Positions 15,148 through 17,753 of a stretch of 17,753 nucleotides of DNA are shown here, one piece after another. The position numbers and the translations under genes are program-made. Position 1 is the stretch's first letter; the number at the start of each line of letters is the position of its first letter. The stretch comes from JAQBDA01 sp041301185 (GTDB lineage Bacteria > Chloroflexota > Anaerolineae > Anaerolineales > UBA4823). A model generated the notes under the pieces. That model worked only from the letters and a program-made list of their open reading frames with translations. It made no database searches and was not told where the DNA came from. The DNA lies in assembly GCA_041301185.1 (NCBI GenBank), contig JBFYSV010000132.1:1-17753 (forward strand), in the 5' to 3' direction.

Positions 15148-15849
15148 TCAGGTCTCCTGGACTGCCTGGCGGTAGAAAGCCAGCAGGTGATTGGGATCGA
15201 TCTCGCTGCTTTGGATGGAGGCGGCTATCACGCCGCGCGAGAGCACATCGAAGCGCGAGGCCAGGTCAGCAGTACGCGCCAGATCATGGGAGGTCATCAC
15301 CACCGTCCGCCCCATCACAGCTACCTCGCGCAGCACGTTATCCAGCATATTGCTGGCGTCCTGATCCAAACCGGTATGCGGCTCATCGAATAGCATCACA
15401 TCTGGATCGTGTAATACAGCCCGGCCGATTGCCAGGCGCTGCTGCATGCCCCGTGAGAATGTCCGCACCAGGTCGCGGCGCCGGGTCGCCAACCCCACAA
15501 GTTCCAGCACCTCGGTCACGCGCTGCTCCAGCACAGGCAGTCCATACATTCGCCCATAGAAGCGCAGGTTTTCTTCAGCGGTCAGATCGCCGTATAGCAA
15601 TGGCAGGTGCGAGACCACCCCCAGGCGGCGGCGGACGGCGGATGCCTGGGATGGCAGGTGGTATCCGGCGATCTTCACCTCTCCCATAGAAGGGCGGGAA
15701 AGAGAAGCCAGGACACGCAGAAAGGTGGTTTTCCCGGCCCCGTTTGGACCGAGCAATGCCACAAACTCCCCCGGCTGAACCTGGAAATCCAGCCCGCGCA
15801 GGACAACCTTCAATCCAAAGCGCTTGACGAGCTTGCGGACTTCAATCAT
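15148..15849 (-). CDS. ccmA: Heme exporter ATP-binding protein CcmA, 233 aa
   Basis: This is the ABC ATPase of the CcmABCD complex, which uses ATP to free holo-CcmE. Walker A is GPNGAGKTT at residues 34-42, the signature-like motif is TFSRGMQQRLAIGRA, Walker B is VMLFDEPHTGLD, and the switch His is in VVMTSHD. Most ABC proteins have LSGGQ where this one has FSRGM, a variant common in CcmA-type and other exporter ATPases. The ATG at 15849 has no strong ribosome site, and 51 bp separate it from the upstream cytochrome gene, so read-through from that gene is likely. Confidence 0.9.
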   Translation of the reverse strand: MIEVRKLVKRFGLKVVLRGLDFQVQPGEFVALLGPNGAGKTTFLRVLASLSRPSMGEVKIAGYHLPSQASAVRRRLGVVSHLPLLYGDLTAEENLRFYGRMYGLPVLEQRVTEVLELVGLATRRRDLVRTFSRGMQQRLAIGRAVLHDPDVMLFDEPHTGLDQDASNMLDNVLREVAVMGRTVVMTSHDLARTADLASRFDVLSRGVIAASIQSSEIDPNHLLAFYRQAVQET

Positions 15850-15900
15850 CGTGCCTGAATATCATTCCAAGGGTAGTCAAAAGGGTTTCCCGACCGGCGA

Positions 15901-17753
15901 TCAATTGCCGTTCATTAGCTCGCCCAGGCGCTGCTTCAGCTTTGCCCGGCGATCCAGGTAGGCGCTCTCTGGCAGCTGGCCCGCCTGGTACTGGTCATCC
16001 AGGGCGATGATGGCATCCATCAATGTCTCAGCGCTCTCGGATTCATATCCTGTGTCTTCCTGGGATTGATCGCCTTCCGGCTCGTCTTCGGCTTCGCTTT
16101 CCGCCGCCCGTGAGCGCCGGTAAAGGAAGACGCCTGCCAGGATCAGGGTCAGCCCAAAGATACCCAGGCCAATCACCAGGTTGGTGCTCGATCCGGCAGT
16201 GAGGGTGGGGGCCGTGGTCGAGGGGCGCCCGCTGATCGACAGGCTTAATTCCGATCCAGCCGGGATGCTGCCGCCGTTGAACAGGCGGTACTGCGCGCCT
16301 TGCACATCCCGGGTGCCCTCATCCACCAGGGATTCGCCTTTCACCTTGATCCCATCCTCCGGAACCAGCACAACCACGGCATTGACAGGCACCGACATGG
16401 GCTGGACCAGGTCCAGCTTGCGATCGTAGGGCATCTCGTAAGCATAGAGCAACTCGTAGCTGCCCGCTCCCGGGCGGATGGAAACCGTATCGCCAAACCC
16501 ATCTTCCGTTTCGATAAAACGCCCGCCCAGGACGCCATCCTGAATTTCCAGGTTGGTGGCTCCCTCCGGCAAGGAAAAGCGCACCGTAGGCTGCCCTTCC
16601 TCCGGGGGAACAAGGGTCATATTGGTTGGGTTAGAAAGAATGTAGAGCTGGATTACCCGTAACGTGTCCTCACCAACAAACTCCAGGAATAAATGCAGCC
16701 GGTCGGCGGAGAGGACCGAGGCATCTGAAGTAGTCTCATAGATGGATACCGGCAAGTCCAGCAACGGCATATCCGCCTGGGCGATGGCGATATCCGAGCC
16801 ATACACCGTCCCCTGATAATCCACGGTGACCAGGAATGCCCGCCCGGCGGGCATATCCACTTCCTGGAATATATAGGTGCCATCGGACTGGAGAGTGGTG
16901 GTCTGGGTGATCACCGGGCTCATCTCATCAAAGCCGCGCAGGGTCACTTCCAACCCCGCCGGCACCTCTCCGCCCGAGGCGTTGACCACGCTGCCAGAGA
17001 TACCGCCCATTGCCGAAGCTGCTTCAGCCAGGGGTGTTGCCCCCGCCGGGGTGGCATCTGCCGCGTCGCTGGTGGTGGGTGTCGCCGCCTGTGGGGTTGG
17101 CTGGACGGTGCCTTCCTGGGCAGTTGTCTCGGTCTCTGAGGCAGTGCCCAGGGTCAGGCTGCGGATATAGGCTGCCAAAGCCCAGCGCTCATCCTCGCTC
17201 AGCTGGTCTGCAAAAGCCGGCATCTCGGTAGCGACCCCCGCAGAGATCGCTTCAAATAGCTCGGCGGCAGATTTCTGGGCCATGAGCTCCTGGTCCGTCA
17301 GATCGCCCGGAGGGGTTGACAGCCCAGCGGCTTGCGGCCCATCGCCGGCGCCCTGCTCACCATGGCAACCGGCGCAATTCGCCTGGAACAGCTCGGCACC
17401 CTGCTCTACTACATCTGACGGTGCGCTGAGAGAGAACGCATACGCCACCACGTCCCAGCGCTCGCGATCCGAGAGGCTGGAGAAAGGCGGCATGAAGCGC
17501 TCCAGGTTGCCCTGGGTGACCTGGGTGTACCAATCGGCTGGTTTGGCCTGGCGAGCAACCTGCGCCACGCCAAGCGCGGTGACTGGATTGGGAAGCTGAG
17601 CCGCGCGCGGCCCATCCCCGCGACCGCTATCGCCATGGCACGGGGCGCACTTCTCCGCATAAATTGCAGCGCCGTTTTGTACGTCCGGCGGCACAAGGGG
17701 GTAAAGCGGCCCGCTGATCTGAACCGGTTGGGTGCGCGTGATGGGAGATTGCA
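15901..17753 (-). CDS. Membrane-anchored diheme cytochrome c fusion protein (5' end beyond window)
   Basis: The frame is open to the right edge, so the start lies outside; a GTG at 17694 is in frame but the reading continues above it (PVQISGPLYPLVPPD). Two class I cytochrome c domains each have a heme site, CAPCH (17649-17635) and CAGCH (17376-17362), with likely Met ligands in RFMPPF and TEMPAF. A low-complexity Thr/Ala/Pro linker follows. Next is a carboxypeptidase-regulatory-like beta domain starting GGISGSVVNASGGEVP, then a further beta-rich region, a membrane segment (LVIGLGIFGLTLILAGVFLY), an acidic stretch and a C-terminal SHOCT-like helical tail (LDDQYQAGQLPESAYLDRR). The heme domains should lie outside and the tail in the cytoplasm. 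It precedes ccmABCD, the machinery that exports the heme it needs. Confidence 0.85.
   Translation of the reverse strand, partial: QSPITRTQPVQISGPLYPLVPPDVQNGAAIYAEKCAPCHGDSGRGDGPRAAQLPNPVTALGVAQVARQAKPADWYTQVTQGNLERFMPPFSSLSDRERWDVVAYAFSLSAPSDVVEQGAELFQANCAGCHGEQGAGDGPQAAGLSTPPGDLTDQELMAQKSAAELFEAISAGVATEMPAFADQLSEDERWALAAYIRSLTLGTASETETTAQEGTVQPTPQAATPTTSDAADATPAGATPLAEAASAMGGISGSVVNASGGEVPAGLEVTLRGFDEMSPVITQTTTLQSDGTYIFQEVDMPAGRAFLVTVDYQGTVYGSDIAIAQADMPLLDLPVSIYETTSDASVLSADRLHLFLEFVGEDTLRVIQLYILSNPTNMTLVPPEEGQPTVRFSLPEGATNLEIQDGVLGGRFIETEDGFGDTVSIRPGAGSYELLYAYEMPYDRKLDLVQPMSVPVNAVVVLVPEDGIKVKGESLVDEGTRDVQGAQYRLFNGGSIPAGSELSLSISGRPSTTAPTLTAGSSTNLVIGLGIFGLTLILAGVFLYRRSRAAESEAEDEPEGDQSQEDTGYESESAETLMDAIIALDDQYQAGQLPESAYLDRRAKLKQRLGELMNGN

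Noticed and set aside
15120..15689. A 189-codon plus-strand open frame
   Set aside because: It lies opposite ccmA, is Arg/Pro/Gly-rich and has no recognisable domain. The ccmA reading has every ABC motif.

Overview
The window most likely comes from a Chloroflexota genome, probably of the Anaerolineae type. The basis is gene style rather than a marker gene: a large HTH-nSTAND1-WD40 protein, Ser/Thr/Ala/Pro-rich lipoproteins, a tandem cupredoxin lipoprotein, a two-subunit class I fumarase and a CcmABCD heme-export set. The backbone is GC-rich. One block (200-2053) is visibly AT-rich and foreign-looking. No rRNA, tRNA or CRISPR array was seen.

Left region (1-3064): a minus-strand comEC competence-channel gene is split by the AT-rich insert. 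The codons before the break read ...AHIVAISGF and the other side resumes NIAILAGLF..., so the break lies inside the conserved competence motif and leaves a 3-bp duplication. The insert holds a frameshifted, 5'-truncated IS982-type transposase relic, two diverged direct repeats at its two ends, and a minus-strand gene pair, yjjX-like inosine/xanthosine triphosphatase and a Nudix hydrolase. These two overlap by 4 bp and are preceded by the tail of a third reading frame, also overlapping by 4 bp. Upstream of comEC is a second, decayed fragment of comEC.

Middle region (3066-6250): a NIF3/DUF34 metal-binding protein and a GNAT acetyltransferase lie on the minus strand. They are divergent from a plus-strand pair encoding class I fumarase alpha and beta subunits. 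A long hairpin sits between the beta-subunit gene and the convergent lipoprotein gene.

Right region (6365-17753): a tandem cupredoxin lipoprotein (minus) is divergent from a 1291-residue protein combining an XRE-type HTH, an nSTAND1 NTPase, a coiled coil, one membrane segment and 14 WD40 blades. The stop of that gene overlaps, tail to tail, the stop of a GH3 glycosidase-like lipoprotein. The GH3 gene is the last of a minus-strand run reading diheme cytochrome c (cut by the right edge), ccmA, ccmB, ccmC, ccmD, GH3. This run links heme export for cytochrome c maturation to a membrane-anchored cytochrome, with the GH3 gene as an unexpected rider.

The points most worth a second look are the comEC interruption with its repeat-bounded nucleotide-sanitation cargo, the double-propeller STAND protein with a DNA-binding-type N-terminus, and the cytochrome fused to a carboxypeptidase-regulatory-like region and a cytoplasmic tail.
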